Shown one piece after another: positions 26,697 to 35,168 of a stretch of DNA of 58,037 bases; within the stretch, counting starts at the first letter, position 1; each line of letters starts with the position of its first letter. Source of the stretch: CAYRNY01 sp964425755 (GTDB lineage Bacteria > Chloroflexota > Anaerolineae > Aggregatilineales > Aggregatilineaceae); contig CAYRNY010000023.1 in the NCBI GenBank assembly GCA_964425755.1, positions 1 to 58,037 of the forward strand. Direction: 5' to 3'. The position numbers were made by a program, and so were the translations under genes. The notes beneath the pieces are model-generated. The model was given only the letters and a program-made list of their open reading frames with translations. It did no database searches and had not been told where the DNA came from.

Positions 26697-27350
26697 CTAT
26701 TTCGAACTGGCTTGGTGGTGGTCAATCTGCTGCCAGATCAACATAACATGTTCTTGAATCGCGCGCGAGGCGGCTTCAACATCCCTGGCGCGAAGTGCTT
26801 GCAGAATGGGCCGGTGCGTTTCAGCCATTTCCGACAGCGGAATAAACACCTTCGGATGCGTCTGGATGATGAAGCGTTGGATTTGCAGAAACAGCGGAAC
26901 CCACAGGTTGACAAAGACGGGGCTATCTGCCCACTCACAGATCAGTTGGTGAAAGCGCATATCGTGCTGGACCAGCGTTTCGATGTCCTGCTGCTGTCCC
27001 GCTACGGCCATTTTTTCGACCAGCGCTTCAAGCTGCTGGAGTTGCTGATCTGTGATGTGCTGGACTGCGCGGCGAATGGCGTATTTTTCGATCAGGCTGC
27101 GTACGGCAAAGTACTCGTATATTTCATCGATGGGGATTTCCGTAACGTAGGTAGCACGTCGCGCCTGGCGGCTCACCAGGCCGTCACATTCAAGTCGTTG
27201 CAATGCTTCTCGAACCGTCCCCTGACTCGTCCCCATGCGTTCGGCGACTTCCAGCTCAACCAGTTTTTGATTTGAGGGGATGCGCCCGCTGACAATGTCG
27301 GCGCGGAGTTGTTCGTAGATCTGGTCAACGAGTGACCGGGGTTTTGCCAT
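26697..27350 (-). CDS. GntR-family transcriptional regulator (FadR subfamily, FCD domain)
   Basis: The 217-residue protein has an N-terminal winged helix (about 5-75, with SLVDQIYEQLRADIVSGRI and MGTSQGTVREALQRLECDGLV) and an all-helical FCD ligand domain (about 80-215; RFHQLICEWADSP). FadR-type regulators often bind sugar acids or organic acids and repress nearby catabolic genes. The ATG at 27350 was chosen because GGAG lies 9 bases upstream; an ATG at 27374 has none. It is divergent from the sugar-acid oxidation operon and upstream of the transporter operon, and a 19-bp palindrome sits between, so it probably controls both. Confidence 0.9.
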   Translation of the reverse strand: MAKPRSLVDQIYEQLRADIVSGRIPSNQKLVELEVAERMGTSQGTVREALQRLECDGLVSRQARRATYVTEIPIDEIYEYFAVRSLIEKYAIRRAVQHITDQQLQQLEALVEKMAVAGQQQDIETLVQHDMRFHQLICEWADSPVFVNLWVPLFLQIQRFIIQTHPKVFIPLSEMAETHRPILQALRARDVEAASRAIQEHVMLIWQQIDHHQASSK

Positions 27351-27398
27351 AGCAGCAAGCTCCAAAAGGGTCATTTTTTAAGCGAGAATTTTTTCTAT

Positions 27399-27428
27399 TT
27401 GACAGAATAAACTAAATGCTGCTATCTT
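27399..27428 (+). promoter_or_regulatory. Promoter of the sugar-acid oxidation operon
   Basis: A perfect TTGACA (27399-27404) and TATCTT (27423-27428) are separated by 18 bases. The predicted transcription start falls within the palindrome at 27431-27449, the expected layout for repression. Confidence 0.55.
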
Positions 27429-27430
27429 TA

Positions 27431-27449
27431 ATTATCGATTATCGATAAT
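27431..27449. promoter_or_regulatory. 19-bp palindromic operator candidate
   Basis: ATTATCGAT and ATCGATAAT are perfect 9-base arms around one central base. The site overlaps the -10 of the leftward promoter and the start region of the rightward one. FadR-type regulators bind short palindromes of this size, and the GntR gene is adjacent, so it is the likely operator. Confidence 0.65.
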
Positions 27450-27458
27450 TTGTCACAA
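27431..27458 (-). promoter_or_regulatory. Divergent promoter for the GntR/transporter operon
   Basis: On the minus strand TTGTGA (27458-27453) and GATAAT (27436-27431) are spaced by 16 bases; the -10 matches consensus in five of six positions and lies inside the palindrome. Confidence 0.45.
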
Positions 27459-27506
27459 TACTATACGAACCACCTTGTTTTGTCAATCAAGTTTAAAGGC
27501 CTTCCC

Positions 27507-29087
27507 ATGACGCTTAAACTCACCGCTGCACATCTCATCGCCGGACAGCCCAGCCGGTCGGATTCCACCACCTTCACCAGCACTAATCCGCGCACGCGCG
27601 AGCCGGGCACGCTGGCCTTTCCTAACGCGACCGCGCATGAGATCGACACCGCCGTGCGCCATGCTGTGGCGGCATTTGAACAGTCACGGCACTTTTCTGC
27701 CGGCCAGTTGGCGGCGTTTTTGGATCGCGTCGCCGGGGAGATCGAAAAACTGGGCGACCAACTGATCGAGACGGCAGACACCGAAACCGGCCTGGGGCGT
27801 GCGCGTCTGCAAGGCGAGCTAGGCCGCACGACCGGCCAGTTGCGCAAGTTCGGCGCGCTGCTGCGCGAAGGCTCATACGTCGAGGCGATCATCGACACCG
27901 CGCGCCCGGACATCCGCCGCATGTTGTTTCCGATCGGTCCCGTGGCGGTCTTCTCAGCGAGCAATTTCCCGTTCGCGTTTTCGGTCGCGGGCGGCGATAC
28001 CGCCTCGGCTTTTGCGGCGGGCTGCCCGGTGATCGTCAAGGCGCACCCGAACCACCCTGCTACGTCGGAACTCTTCGCCCACGCGATCAACCGCGCCATC
28101 ACTGCATCCGGCTTTCCGCCCGGCTTCTTCTCGTTGCTACAGGGCGACCAGATCGATGTAGGGCAGACGTTGGTCAAGCACCCCGGCATTACCGCTGTCG
28201 CGTTCACCGGGTCGCTGCGTGGTGGGCGCGCCTTGTTCGATACGGCAGCACAGCGCCCCACGCCGATCCCCGTTTACGCCGAAATGGGCAGCATCAACCC
28301 CGTGATCGTCCTGCCGGGCGCGCTGTCCGAACGCGGCCAGCAGATCGCGGACGGTTTCGTCCAGTCGGTGACGCTGGGGGCGGGCCAGTTCTGCACGAAC
28401 CCGGGGCTGCTGTTCCTGGTCGATGGTCCCGAAGCTGAAGCTTTCGTCGCAGCGGTGACAGCGCGCATGGCCGAGGCAGCGCCGGGGGTGCTGCTCTATG
28501 CCGGGATTGAGCAAAATCTGGCCCGCGCAGTGGAACACACGCTGTCACAGCCGGCGGTCGAACGGCTGACCGGCGGCCACGTGGTTGAGGGGCCGGCCTA
28601 CTGCTACGCCAACACCGTGATGCAGACGACGGCAGCGGCCTTCCGCGCGAACCCCGACCTGCAGCAAGAGCATTTCGGCCCGGTGACACTGATCGTGCGT
28701 TGCAAGTCCCACGCGGAGTTGCTGGATACGCTGGATGCCCTGCATGGCAATCTCGCGGCAGCGGTACACGCCTCAACGCACGAACTGGAGACCGCCGCGC
28801 CCCTGTTCGACCGCCTGCGCGAAAAGGCCGGGCGGCTGATCTGGAATGGCTTCCCCACCGGGGTTGAGGTCGTCCACGCGATGCAGCACGGCGGGCCATA
28901 CCCGGCCACAACCGCGCCCGCCACAACGTCCGTCGGCATGATGGCGATCAAACGCTTCTTGCGCCCGGTCGCGTTCCAGGACCTGCCCGATGCGCTGTTA
29001 CCGGACGCACTCAAGGATGCCAACCCGCTTGGAATCTGGCGCAAGGTCGACGAGCAGTTTACCCGCGCCCCCATCACGCGGGCGTAA
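27507..29087 (+). CDS. 2,5-dioxovalerate (2-oxoglutarate semialdehyde) dehydrogenase, aldehyde dehydrogenase family
   Basis: The 526-residue protein is an aldehyde dehydrogenase with the active-site Asn153 (SASNFPFAFSVAGGDTASA), Lys178 (IVKAHPNHP), general base Glu259 (YAEMGSINPV) and nucleophile Cys296 (GQFCTNPG). The SASNFPFAFSVAGGDTA and CPVIVKAHP forms are characteristic of 2-oxoglutarate semialdehyde dehydrogenases, which make 2-oxoglutarate with NAD(P)+ in non-phosphorylative pentose or sugar-acid pathways. The downstream enolase-type dehydratase and FAH-family gene supply the two preceding steps. AAAGG lies before the ATG at 27507; the promoter and operator are just upstream. It is the first gene of the operon. 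Confidence 0.9.
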   Translation: MTLKLTAAHLIAGQPSRSDSTTFTSTNPRTREPGTLAFPNATAHEIDTAVRHAVAAFEQSRHFSAGQLAAFLDRVAGEIEKLGDQLIETADTETGLGRARLQGELGRTTGQLRKFGALLREGSYVEAIIDTARPDIRRMLFPIGPVAVFSASNFPFAFSVAGGDTASAFAAGCPVIVKAHPNHPATSELFAHAINRAITASGFPPGFFSLLQGDQIDVGQTLVKHPGITAVAFTGSLRGGRALFDTAAQRPTPIPVYAEMGSINPVIVLPGALSERGQQIADGFVQSVTLGAGQFCTNPGLLFLVDGPEAEAFVAAVTARMAEAAPGVLLYAGIEQNLARAVEHTLSQPAVERLTGGHVVEGPAYCYANTVMQTTAAAFRANPDLQQEHFGPVTLIVRCKSHAELLDTLDALHGNLAAAVHASTHELETAAPLFDRLREKAGRLIWNGFPTGVEVVHAMQHGGPYPATTAPATTSVGMMAIKRFLRPVAFQDLPDALLPDALKDANPLGIWRKVDEQFTRAPITRA

Positions 29088-29194
29088 AACCGGGGCGTGG
29101 AAGCCAGCGTGCCATCATAAGGCGCGTGTGACGAACAAAACGGGCTACCATACGCGCGTCGTTATTTTCGGTATGTTGAGGAGTACTTGCAATT

Positions 29195-29986
29195 ATGAAA
29201 CGGCTTGCAGGCAAAGTCGCGCTCGTAACAGGTGCAGGCAAGGGGATCGGCCAGGGGATCGCCGAGCGGTTTGCACGGGAAGGAGCAGCCGTCGGGGTGC
29301 TGGACATCCGGGGGGAGTGGTGTGAAGGTGTCGCAGCCAGCATACGCGAAGCGGGCGGGAAAGCGGTGGCCCTGACCTGTGACATCTGCGACGAGGCACA
29401 GGTACAGCACGCAGTGGAGCAGTTGACCGCGGCCTTCGGGCCGATCAGCGTCCTGATGAATAACGCGGCGGTCATGCCTGCCGGGCTGCTACACGAAACC
29501 CCACCCGAGGAATTTGATCGCTGTGTCTGCGTCAATCTGCGCGGCACGTATCTTGTCAACCGGGCCGTGATCCCCGGCATGCTGGCAGCCGGGCAGGGCA
29601 GCATCATCCACATGGCGAGCATCACGGCCATACGCGGGCTGCCGGGGCTACCGTTGTACTCGGCCACAAAGGGCGCGCTGGTGGCGCTGACACGCGCCAT
29701 GTCCACCGATTACGCCCGGCACGGCATACGGGTTAACGCGATCTCGCCCGGCACGATCGACTCACCGATGCTGCATGATTTCCTGGCGGCACAATCCGAC
29801 CCCGCGCGTTTCCGGCAGGCGTTTGATAAGATGCACCCGATTGGCCGGGTGGGGACGATCGAAGAAGTGGTGAATGTGGCCGTCTTTCTCGCCTCAGACG
29901 AAGCGAGTTTCGTCACCGGTTCGAATTACGAAGTCGACGGGGGTATGAGCGCTAAAGGCGAACAGCCCCAAGATAGCGCAGAATAG
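29195..29986 (+). CDS. Short-chain dehydrogenase/reductase, NAD-type
   Basis: The 263-residue protein is a classical SDR with the TGAGKGIG nucleotide motif, NNAA, and the catalytic Tyr155/Lys159 (YSATK). Asp37 at the end of the second strand (VLDIRG) suggests preference for NAD over NADP. In this operon the missing first step of the oxidative pentose route is oxidation of the free sugar to its lactone, and SDRs such as xylose or arabinose 1-dehydrogenases do this; that assignment is inference. GAGGAG lies 11 bases before the ATG. The gap to the previous gene is 107 bases and to the next 11 bases. Confidence 0.88.
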   Translation: MKRLAGKVALVTGAGKGIGQGIAERFAREGAAVGVLDIRGEWCEGVAASIREAGGKAVALTCDICDEAQVQHAVEQLTAAFGPISVLMNNAAVMPAGLLHETPPEEFDRCVCVNLRGTYLVNRAVIPGMLAAGQGSIIHMASITAIRGLPGLPLYSATKGALVALTRAMSTDYARHGIRVNAISPGTIDSPMLHDFLAAQSDPARFRQAFDKMHPIGRVGTIEEVVNVAVFLASDEASFVTGSNYEVDGGMSAKGEQPQDSAE

Positions 29987-29997
29987 GAGCGGCGATC

Positions 29998-30957
29998 GTG
30001 GAACTTGCACCCGGAATCCATCGTATTCCCTGCGTGTTCGGCAACAACCGCGTGGTGTTCGCGCACCTGTTGATCGGCGATACGGCGTCCATGCTGGTCG
30101 ATACCGGGTGCGCGCATAACCCCGAGCAGGACATCTTGCCCTACATGCGGCAGATCGGCTTCGATCCGGCTGATCTGACCTACATCGTGGTGTCGCATTC
30201 GGACATGGATCACCAGGGCGGCAACCAGCCAATGCGCGACGCCGCGCCGCAGGCACTGGTCGTGTGTCACCGCCTGGACCGGCCCTGGATCGAGAGCACC
30301 GACCGACTCATCGCAGGACGTTATTCGCAGTTCGAAACCGATCACGGCATCGGCTACAGCGCGGAAGCCAAAGCCGGGATTCGGGATGCCACGCTCAGCA
30401 CGCCGGTTGATCTGGCGCTGGAAGGTGGCGAGCAGTTCCGCCTGGGCGCGGATTGGGTAGTCGAGGCGATGCACACCCCAGGGCACACCTGGGGCCACCT
30501 GGCGATCTACGACCCGGCGCAGCGCCTGCTGGTCGCGGGCGAGGCCGCGTTATGGAACGCCATCCTCGATCAGGACTGGGAACCCGCTATGCCGCCGACT
30601 TATTGCTACGTGGATACGTACCTCGCGACGCAAGACCGGTTGTTGGCCCTGCCGATCGATATCCTGTCGCCGGCGCACTGGCCGCTCCAGGAGGGGGCGG
30701 CAGTAGGGGAATTTCTGCGCGAGAGCCGGAATTTCTGCCTGTTGGTCGAACGCAAATTGCTGCAACTGGCCGGCGAGCGACCGTTCACGCTGCGCGAGGC
30801 GATCGACACGCTCGGCCCGCAACTGGGGCGCTGGCCGGCTGAAACCAACCAGGATTTCAGCTTTGGCATGTTGGGCAATCTTAACTCACTGACGCAGCGC
30901 GGCCTGCTCAAGACGAGCCGCAACGCCGAACACCACGTCGTATGGGAAAAAGCGTGA
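29998..30957 (+). CDS. Metallo-beta-lactamase-fold hydrolase (possible sugar lactonase)
   Basis: The 319-residue protein has an MBL-fold domain with HSDMDHQGG (His67, Asp69, Asp71, His72; the usual second His of HxHxDH is Asp69), TPGHTWGH with a further metal ligand, and a late SPAHW. The last third is helical and ends with a winged-helix-like stretch (TQRGLLKTSR) as in many MBL proteins of this size. In the operon it lies between an SDR and an FAH-family protein, so hydrolysis of an aldonolactone is a natural guess but no SMP30-type lactonase signature is present. It starts with GTG; AGGAG lies 8 bases upstream. Its stop overlaps the next start. Confidence 0.82.
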   Translation: MELAPGIHRIPCVFGNNRVVFAHLLIGDTASMLVDTGCAHNPEQDILPYMRQIGFDPADLTYIVVSHSDMDHQGGNQPMRDAAPQALVVCHRLDRPWIESTDRLIAGRYSQFETDHGIGYSAEAKAGIRDATLSTPVDLALEGGEQFRLGADWVVEAMHTPGHTWGHLAIYDPAQRLLVAGEAALWNAILDQDWEPAMPPTYCYVDTYLATQDRLLALPIDILSPAHWPLQEGAAVGEFLRESRNFCLLVERKLLQLAGERPFTLREAIDTLGPQLGRWPAETNQDFSFGMLGNLNSLTQRGLLKTSRNAEHHVVWEKA

Positions 30958-31847
30958 TGGACCAATTGATACGGTTTCATGACCCTGTGTCCGGCACACG
31001 GATCGGCCTGTTGCAGGATGGGCAGGTGCGCGACGTAACGCCCTTCGCCGGATCGATCAGTGCGTGGCTGCAAAAGAGCGTTGGGCGCGTTCCTGAAGCG
31101 ATCGCGGAACTGCGTGCCCGGGCTGCTTCGGCGGCGGTCGTGGCGGCGGCAGATGATCTTGCGCCGCCTGCATCCGGGGATCGGCACTGGCTGGCACCGG
31201 TCGATGATCAGGACGTTTGGGCCGCCGGTGTGACCTACGAGCGCAGCCGCGAAGCCCGCCAGGAAGAAGCGACGGACGGCGGCGACATCTACGCGCGGGT
31301 CTACCAGGCGGAACGCCCGGAACTGTTCTACAAGGCGCACGGCCCCAACGTAATCGGCCCGTTCGGTGAGGTGGGCATCCGCGCTGATGCAACATGGCAC
31401 GTGCCCGAACCCGAACTGGCACTGGTCATGAATCCGGCGCTTGAGGTGGTGGGCATGACGATCGGCAACGACATGAGCAGTCGCGACATCGAAGGCGAGA
31501 ACCCGCTCTATTTGCCACAGGCGAAGCTATACCAGGCGTCGTGCGCGTTGGGGCCGGGGATCGTGCTCGGTCCGCTGACGGAATGGCCCCGCACAACGAT
31601 CACGCTGACCCTTGAACGAGCAGATCGCGTCGTGTTTGCGGGCCGCGTGCATACCGATCACATCCGGCGCAGCTTGTCCGAGTTGGTCGCGTATCTCGGG
31701 CGCAGCAATGTTTTTCCGAAGGGCGTTGTGCTCCTGACGGGAACCGGGGTTGTTCCACCCCCAGATTTTTCCTTGGCGCGCGGTGATGTCGTCCGCATCG
31801 GGATCGAGGGGATTGGCGAGCTGGTCAACACGGTGAAAGTAGTCTGA
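30957..31847 (+). CDS. Fumarylacetoacetate-hydrolase-family protein, likely 2-keto-3-deoxy-pentonate dehydratase
   Basis: The 296-residue protein belongs to the FAH superfamily: WAAGVTYERSREAR, FYKAHGPNVIGP, the metal-binding acidic region PEPELALVMN, and TIGNDMSSRDIEGENPL. The pattern resembles 2-keto-3-deoxy-D-arabinonate dehydratases, which convert 2-keto-3-deoxy-pentonate to 2,5-dioxovalerate. This fits exactly between the enolase-type dehydratase downstream and the semialdehyde dehydrogenase upstream. The ATG at 30957 overlaps the previous stop as TGATG; an in-frame start at 30942 is less likely. The gap to the next gene is 2 bases. The family is certain; the exact substrate is inferred. 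Confidence 0.85.
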   Translation: MDQLIRFHDPVSGTRIGLLQDGQVRDVTPFAGSISAWLQKSVGRVPEAIAELRARAASAAVVAAADDLAPPASGDRHWLAPVDDQDVWAAGVTYERSREARQEEATDGGDIYARVYQAERPELFYKAHGPNVIGPFGEVGIRADATWHVPEPELALVMNPALEVVGMTIGNDMSSRDIEGENPLYLPQAKLYQASCALGPGIVLGPLTEWPRTTITLTLERADRVVFAGRVHTDHIRRSLSELVAYLGRSNVFPKGVVLLTGTGVVPPPDFSLARGDVVRIGIEGIGELVNTVKVV

Positions 31848-31849
31848 AA

Positions 31850-33049
31850 ATGAAGATCACGGCGATTGAATCTGTGCAGTGGAAAGCCTATCCCCGCCTG
31901 ATGGTGGTCCGCGTGCATACCGACTCCGGCTTGGTCGGTTTGGGCGAAACCGTCGACAAGATCCCGGCGGCGCGGGGGGCACTACATGGCACGCTCGCCC
32001 CGCTGCTGCTCGGCCAGGACCCGCTCGACATCGAGGGGTTGTGGCGTTTTGTGATGGACAACCTGATGTATCACGGCTATGCCGGGGGCGAACTACGCGC
32101 GCTGTCCGCCATCGAGATCGCGCTGTGGGATATCCTGGGCAAACACTACGGCGCGCCGCTGTATCACCTGTTGGGCGGCAAAATCCGCGACGCAATCCCG
32201 ACGTACAACACTTGCATCGGTACGCCAGAAGTCCCTGATTACCTCGCCTGGCATCACGACGCCGGGGCACTGGCACAATCGCTGCTGGACGATGGCATCC
32301 GCGCCATGAAGATCTGGCCGTTTGACCAGTTCAGCGAGGCCAGCCTGGGACAACGCATCAGCACCGGTGACATCCAGCAAGGGCTGGAACCGATCCGGCA
32401 GATCCGCGACGCTGTCGGTCACGAAATGGAAATCGGCGTGGAATTTCATTTCCGCTGGAACCGCACCAGTGCCGAACGGATTGCGCGGGCGCTGGAACCC
32501 TACGACATCCTGTTTCTCGAAGACGTGCTGCCCGCCGTCTTTCCGGATGAGATCGCGTTATTGTCGCAGAAGACCTCGATCCCGATCGTCGGCTCCGAGT
32601 TACTCATGACGCGCTGGCAGCTTCGTGAATGGCTGGAAAAACACGTGTCGCAGATCATCATGACGGACCCCGTCTGGAACGGCGGGATCGCTGAGACTCG
32701 GAAGATCGCGAACATGGCGGAAGCCTTCGGCGTGCCGTTGGTGCTGCATAATGTGGCCGGGCCGATCTGTCACGCGGCTTGCATGCACCTGGGTGCGCAT
32801 ATCCCTAACCTGTTCTACGTCGAGTCTGTGCGCGCGTTTTACAGGACGTACTTCCCGGTCATGAGCGACCTGGCACCGCGCGTCACGGATGGCACACTGC
32901 CAGTTCCACAAGGGCCAGGGTTGGGGGTTGAACTGTATCCCGCATTCTTTGAACGCGACGATATCATCCGCCAGGTCACAGATGGCAACGGGTTGGCCGT
33001 AGGGCGGCGCGCGATGGGCGATCACTGGGCCGTGGAAGAGATCCGGTGA
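31850..33049 (+). CDS. Enolase-superfamily sugar-acid dehydratase (mandelate racemase/muconate lactonising group)
   Basis: The 399-residue protein has the superfamily metal ligands in order: Glu198 (GVEFHF), Glu224 (LFLEDVLP) and Glu250 (VGSELL), with Lys154 (AMKIWPFD) on the second strand and a likely Asp273-His300 dyad (MTDPVW, VLHNVAGP). This residue set is that of mandelate racemase-type acid sugar dehydratases. With the FAH-family protein and the semialdehyde dehydrogenase it would take a pentonate to 2-oxoglutarate. It is the last gene of the operon and starts 2 bases after the previous stop, so it is probably translated by coupling; its own ribosome site is weak. Confidence 0.9.
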   Translation: MKITAIESVQWKAYPRLMVVRVHTDSGLVGLGETVDKIPAARGALHGTLAPLLLGQDPLDIEGLWRFVMDNLMYHGYAGGELRALSAIEIALWDILGKHYGAPLYHLLGGKIRDAIPTYNTCIGTPEVPDYLAWHHDAGALAQSLLDDGIRAMKIWPFDQFSEASLGQRISTGDIQQGLEPIRQIRDAVGHEMEIGVEFHFRWNRTSAERIARALEPYDILFLEDVLPAVFPDEIALLSQKTSIPIVGSELLMTRWQLREWLEKHVSQIIMTDPVWNGGIAETRKIANMAEAFGVPLVLHNVAGPICHAACMHLGAHIPNLFYVESVRAFYRTYFPVMSDLAPRVTDGTLPVPQGPGLGVELYPAFFERDDIIRQVTDGNGLAVGRRAMGDHWAVEEIR

Positions 33050-33139
33050 CCCGGGGCCTGACCTGCCCGCAGCTACCAACCTGGCATGACGCTGCGCCCC
33101 GGCAAACGTTGTAACGCGCACGCATCCGCCCGGGGCCGG

Positions 33140-34492
33140 TTACCTGCTGGGGCGTCCGGGCGGACCGGCATCCCCCGGCGGCCCAATGCCATCGGGCGGG
33201 CCAGGGGTGCCCGGCGGTCCCACACCGTCTGGCGAACCGGCGTCATCCGGCGGGCCAGCATCACCGGGAATGTCCAGACCTTCCGGCGGGCCTTTATCAT
33301 CCTCGTCATCGGGTCCCAGCGGGCACGCAGCCGCGTGCCGTTCTTCGAACAGGGTGATGGCTGCTTCATAGGCCCCGCTGTCGTACGCTTCCTGGAACAG
33401 CGCGAGCACGTCACCCCCGCTGTAAGGGTAGGCGATCTCAGGATGCACGGCGTTCAGCAGCGCGGCTACCGTCTGCCGCAGCAACGCATTGCGACCACCA
33501 CCCGGCGCTTGGACGGCCTCACCCAACGTCAGGTCGCCGACATCGCGCCCCAACACCGCCGATGCCAGATCGTCGGGGTGGAAGCCGGTCCAGAAGGTGT
33601 AATGATGTTCCTGCCGCCAGAATCCGGACGCACAGCCGCCTTGTGCAGGGGATGTATCCCCGGCGCTGGCTGGTGTCGGGCGCGGCGTTGGCCGCGCATC
33701 GACGCCCGGCGGGGTCAGTGGTGGCCCTGCAGGCAATGCGGAGTCTCCAGGCGGCAGCTTGCTTGCCGCAGGGGACGCGGTCGGCGCTGGCGTGCGCGTC
33801 GGGATGGGCGCGCTCGAAACATCACCCACCACGTCCAACCGTTTCGCGACCAACCGGCCATCAGCGGTTGTCTCGGCGCGCACCGCGATACGTGCCCCTG
33901 GCTGGAGTGGTGGCACGTCGGCCAGTTCACCGATCTCAAGCGTCAGGTCACCCACCTGGATGGTCGCCGCTGAGGCCGCCTGCACCGTGCCTTCGAATTC
34001 GACCTCAGCCGCGCGTCCGATCGTCAGCAAGGCACGCGTTTCCTTGATACGCCGTTGTGCAAATTCGCGTTCCAATGTCGCGTCGTCGGTGGACAGCAGC
34101 AGGCGCACATCTTCCGTGAGCCGTTTGAGGGGATAGAGCCTATCACCGGGCAGGCTGTCTTGCGCCAGCGCCGCGCCTGTGCCCCCCACGATCACCGCCA
34201 ACAGCAAGATCATCGTCGCGGCCACCGCCGCTACGCGGCGCCAGGGATAGGCATGCGGGCGACGCCAATCGTCCAGCGTGTGTAATTCGCGTTCCAGGCG
34301 CGCCATTGCCTGGGTTTTGGCATGCTGAACTTCTTCCGGGCTGCCCATTAATTGCCGCACCATCTGCCCGACCGCTAACAACGACCGGAGTTCTTCCGCG
34401 TGCTGCGGATAATCGTCGTAGTTGACGGGCTGGCCTGCGTGCTGGCGTTCAACACACTCGTTAAAGGCCTTGACCAGTTTTCGATCAGTCAT
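33140..34492 (-). CDS. DUF5667-type membrane protein paired with the ECF sigma factor, Gly-Pro-Pro tail
   Basis: The 450-residue protein has a cytosolic N-terminus (1-82), one membrane helix (about 84-110, ending ALAQ), a DUF5667-like segment (DSLPGDRLYPLKRLTEDVRL), a DUF5666-like strand-rich part (EFEGTVQAASAATIQVGD), a Thr/Pro linker and an unrecognised globular part with FWTGFHPDDL. The last 50 residues are built from G-P-P repeats. Its start overlaps the sigma-factor stop by 8 bases, so it is likely the anti-sigma factor or a regulated partner, though no zinc-binding anti-sigma motif is visible. It signals from outside to inside if it is the anti-sigma protein. Confidence 0.75.
   Translation of the reverse strand: MTDRKLVKAFNECVERQHAGQPVNYDDYPQHAEELRSLLAVGQMVRQLMGSPEEVQHAKTQAMARLERELHTLDDWRRPHAYPWRRVAAVAATMILLLAVIVGGTGAALAQDSLPGDRLYPLKRLTEDVRLLLSTDDATLEREFAQRRIKETRALLTIGRAAEVEFEGTVQAASAATIQVGDLTLEIGELADVPPLQPGARIAVRAETTADGRLVAKRLDVVGDVSSAPIPTRTPAPTASPAASKLPPGDSALPAGPPLTPPGVDARPTPRPTPASAGDTSPAQGGCASGFWRQEHHYTFWTGFHPDDLASAVLGRDVGDLTLGEAVQAPGGGRNALLRQTVAALLNAVHPEIAYPYSGGDVLALFQEAYDSGAYEAAITLFEERHAAACPLGPDDEDDKGPPEGLDIPGDAGPPDDAGSPDGVGPPGTPGPPDGIGPPGDAGPPGRPSR
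33143..33292 (-). repeat. Coding repeat: Gly-Pro-Pro-rich tail
   Basis: About 50 codons encode repeated G-P-P units separated by three or four residues (for example GDAGPPDDAGSPDGVGPP). The tail ends in GRPSR. It matches the tail of the secreted protein two genes upstream. Confidence 0.8.
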
Positions 34493-35060
34493 GGTCGGTT
34501 TCCTGTTGGTCTAGCATGTCGCGCAAGGCGTTAACGGCACGGAATTGCAGCGATTTCACGGCGCTCACCGATTTTCCCATCACGTCGGCGGTCTCTTGCA
34601 AGTTCAGCATATGTCCGAACCGCAACATCAGCAGTTCTTGCTGCGCGTCGGTCAACTGGAGAAACGCTCGTCGGACGCGTTGAAGGTCGAATGTGTGGGT
34701 GAAGTGTAACTCAGGGTTATGCTGGGATGACGCCGGAAGCCATTCACCTAAGGCCACTTCGCGCACCCGTTTTTGCTCGCCATAATGATCGTACAACTCG
34801 TTTCGAGCCACCCGGAACAGCCAGGCGCGCAGGTTTTTGCGCGGAGGTTTGCCATTGCGGATCGCCCGCACGAACTCAAGGAATACATTCCCGGCCAGGT
34901 CTTCAGCGGTCTGCCGGTTAGCCACACGGAGACGGATAAACTGGTAGATGGCGTCAAAGTACTGCAAATAGATCGCTTTGATGGCCTCTTGATCTCCCTG
35001 TTGTGCGCGCTTCAAAAGATCGTTATCAGAAGCGGTATCCGGTAGCACAATGATAATCAT
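34485..35060 (-). CDS. ECF-type RNA polymerase sigma factor
   Basis: The 191-residue protein has sigma region 2 (about 22-92; AIYLQYFDAIYQFIRLRV, TAEDLAGNVFLEF, LRAWLFRVARNEL) and region 4 (about 125-180; LQLTDAQQELLMLRFGH, ETADVMGKSVSAVKSLQFRA). It should direct polymerase to a small regulon. The partner gene overlaps its stop by 8 bases, and the secreted G-P-P protein gene ends 108 bases upstream, so both may be regulated by it. The ribosome site before ATG 35060 is weak; a slightly later start cannot be excluded. Confidence 0.9.
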   Translation of the reverse strand: MIIIVLPDTASDNDLLKRAQQGDQEAIKAIYLQYFDAIYQFIRLRVANRQTAEDLAGNVFLEFVRAIRNGKPPRKNLRAWLFRVARNELYDHYGEQKRVREVALGEWLPASSQHNPELHFTHTFDLQRVRRAFLQLTDAQQELLMLRFGHMLNLQETADVMGKSVSAVKSLQFRAVNALRDMLDQQETDHD

Positions 35061-35168
35061 TGAGGCGTATCCGTCCCGTGGATGCGAATCGTATGCCGTG
35101 ATGCGACGATCCCTGACAAGTTGGGGAGAGAGTTTACCCCTCTCCCCAGAAATCTGCTTGTCTGTATT

